DNA from: Bacillota bacterium
Lineage (GTDB): Bacteria > Bacillota > UBA4882 > UBA8346
Length of the DNA: 64,000 nt
Reading direction: 5' to 3'
Assembly (NCBI GenBank): GCA_023429995.1
Contig: JAEZCE010000041.1
Span: 62,001 to 126,000 of the forward strand
Every line of letters starts with the position of its first letter. Positions within the stretch are counted from its first letter, which is position 1. The notes under the pieces were generated by a model. The model had not been told where the DNA came from, searched no databases, and worked only from the letters and a program-made list of their open reading frames with translations. Shown piece by piece: positions 62,714 through 64,000 of the stretch. The translations under genes were made by a program, and so were the position numbers.

Positions 62714-63900
62714 AACAAATTAATGTTTTGCATATGGCCCATTTGACAATCCGATATGGGGTAGAAAAGCAATTATTGGATTATTTGAATTTTGCGAAGA
62801 ATACTCCGAATGAAATTAAACCTCATGTCTGCGCATTACGGATTAACACCTCGATTCATGAAGAAATCAAAGCACTGGGAATTCCTTTGATTGTTACGCG
62901 GTTATGGCCGTGGAATGTTAAGGAATTTTCAAAATTTTTGAAAGCAAATAATATCCATATTCTTCATGTTCATAATCAATTACGGTTTCCGTTACGTTCC
63001 AGGATTCTGCCGAAATTAGCCGGCGTTCCCATTATTGTTGAGCATGAACGTGGAATGGTCTGGAATACTTCCTCAACAAGATTTATTAAATGGACGAATG
63101 GATTGGTCGATGCCAATATTTGTAATTCCAATGCCGCTAAAATAATGTTAAAACAAAAATGCGACATCGAAGCAAAAGTAATTTATAATGGCATCCTAAT
63201 GCCGGTTACCCAAGGAGAAGTTAAAGCCCAATTAAAAGAAGAGTTGGGACTTCCGGGAAATACTAAAATTGCCGGTTTTGTCGGCCGGTTAAACAACCCT
63301 AAGGGGCCGGAAGCTTTTGTAAGAATGATCCCTGTTGTAAGCCGGGCTGTTCCTGAGGCCAGATTTATCATGGTTGGCGATGGCCCTATGCGAAACGATT
63401 TGGAAAATGAAGTAAAGAGTTTAGGTGTTGAGGACAAGGTTTACTTCTTAGGATACCGGAAGGATGCCAACCAGCTATTAAAACAACTGGATGTAGTGGT
63501 TGTTCCCTCGTTCCGGGAGGCCTTCGGGAATATCGTCATCGAAGCCGGCTTGGCCAAAAAACCCGTGGTCGCTTCCAGCGTCGATGGGCTTGCGGAGACT
63601 GTGGTTGATGGGGAAACAGGATTCTTAGTTGATTGTACCGAACCAGTTACTCGTTTAAAAGGTGCTAGTAGACTTCCTGGAGCGGTTGTCGACGGACGAA
63701 CCCGGGAACTTAGACCCCCGTTCTTACCAAATACCGTAATGTTAGCTGAAAAAGTGATTAAATGTTTACAAGATCCGGAAACTGCTTCTTTATTAGGAAA
63801 CAAAGCCTATATAAGAGCTACTACTACTTTTTCGTTAGAACGCTTTCGTAATGAGCTGGATGATTTGTATAGGGAACTTGTGAATGATCACGCCTACTAG
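62710..63900 (+). CDS. Family 4 glycosyltransferase with an unusual insertion
   Basis: 396 residues, GT-B fold: 'IRYGVEKQLLDYLNFAKNTP', 'IVEHERGMVWNTSSTRFIKW', 'IAGFVGRLNNPKGPEAFVRM' and 'VVPSFREAFGNIVIEAGLAK'. Between 'DGETGFLVDCTEP' and 'LAEKVIKCLQDPETASLLGN', where this family has about 8 residues, there are about 30, including 'RLKGASRLPGAVVDGRTREL'. The insert is Arg/Pro-rich and its DNA is more G/C-rich than the flanks. The rest is normal. It is coupled to the PIG-L gene. Confidence 0.88.
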   Translation: MKQINVLHMAHLTIRYGVEKQLLDYLNFAKNTPNEIKPHVCALRINTSIHEEIKALGIPLIVTRLWPWNVKEFSKFLKANNIHILHVHNQLRFPLRSRILPKLAGVPIIVEHERGMVWNTSSTRFIKWTNGLVDANICNSNAAKIMLKQKCDIEAKVIYNGILMPVTQGEVKAQLKEELGLPGNTKIAGFVGRLNNPKGPEAFVRMIPVVSRAVPEARFIMVGDGPMRNDLENEVKSLGVEDKVYFLGYRKDANQLLKQLDVVVVPSFREAFGNIVIEAGLAKKPVVASSVDGLAETVVDGETGFLVDCTEPVTRLKGASRLPGAVVDGRTRELRPPFLPNTVMLAEKVIKCLQDPETASLLGNKAYIRATTTFSLERFRNELDDLYRELVNDHAY

Positions 63901-63942
63901 AAAAACAGAACCACCAGAGTGAATGGTCCCTCGAAGAAGACA

Positions 63943-64000
63943 TGCTAGCTTTCACTTCCGATATCGGTGTTCTGGCCCGGCTGGTTATGGCTTCAGAAGG
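63943..64000 (+). CDS. Possible 5' end of the next gene (cut by window edge)
   Basis: An open frame reads 'HQSEWSLEEDMLAFTSDIGV' then 'LARLVMASE' up to the window edge. It looks like protein, but it overlaps the GT4 stop region and has no clear ribosome site or start other than an internal ATG at 63943. Family not recognised. Confidence 0.3.

Overview
The window looks like a chromosomal segment of a diderm (outer-membrane-bearing), endospore-forming Bacillota. GerP-like proteins, a HxlR regulator, a Phd-Uma2 protein and strong GGAGG-type ribosome binding sites with frequent TTG and GTG starts point to Bacillota. HldE, a Kdo transferase, heptosyltransferases and lipopolysaccharide kinases point to a lipopolysaccharide outer membrane. 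The species cannot be named from the sequence alone. No rRNA, tRNA or CRISPR array was seen.

Layout. 0-5.3 kb: a YcxB-like membrane protein, an NhaD-type antiporter, a GerP-like pair on the minus strand, and the ammonium transporter and PII operon (amt-glnK). 5.3-19.8 kb: a cassette bracketed by two direct copies of a 216-bp repeat. It holds rpoN and a LevR-type activator on the minus strand. On the plus strand, behind two sigma-54 promoters, it holds a Crh-like HPr, HPr, enzyme I, a mannose-family permease (IIA, IIC, IID, IIB), nagA, a pair of CHR-family transporters, nagB and a mutarotase. Together these could import and phosphorylate an N-acetylated amino sugar, deacetylate it and deaminate it to fructose-6-phosphate, with a dedicated sigma factor and activator.

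19.8-28.4 kb: small broken genes (two with an in-frame TAA), a secreted GHL10 glycosidase-like protein, a secreted papain-like peptidase, a MITE-like hairpin, a second CHR pair, a Phd-Uma2 fusion and a second mutarotase. 28.5-37.5 kb: an AraC/GyrI regulator with an ABC exporter, a divergent EamA/LysR pair that has lost both 5' ends, three paralogous small membrane proteins (one frameshifted), a flavin reductase/HxlR pair, a LUD-domain remnant and a nucleotidyltransferase.

38-64 kb: a lipopolysaccharide and surface-polysaccharide region. It carries hldE, a Kdo-transferase/heptosyltransferase fusion, two LPS-kinase-like proteins, a GT9 heptosyltransferase, many GT2 and GT4 enzymes, a WecE-type aminotransferase with a GNAT acetyltransferase, a nucleotide-sugar dehydrogenase and a PIG-L deacetylase. 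Its middle (45.7-56 kb) is full of decayed genes and IS30 and IS4 remnants, as expected of a locus that exchanges glycan genes.

The best candidate for something new is the repeat-bracketed, self-contained sigma-54 amino-sugar PTS cassette, with its Crh-like protein carrying Asp at position 15, and the structured repeat that flanks it.
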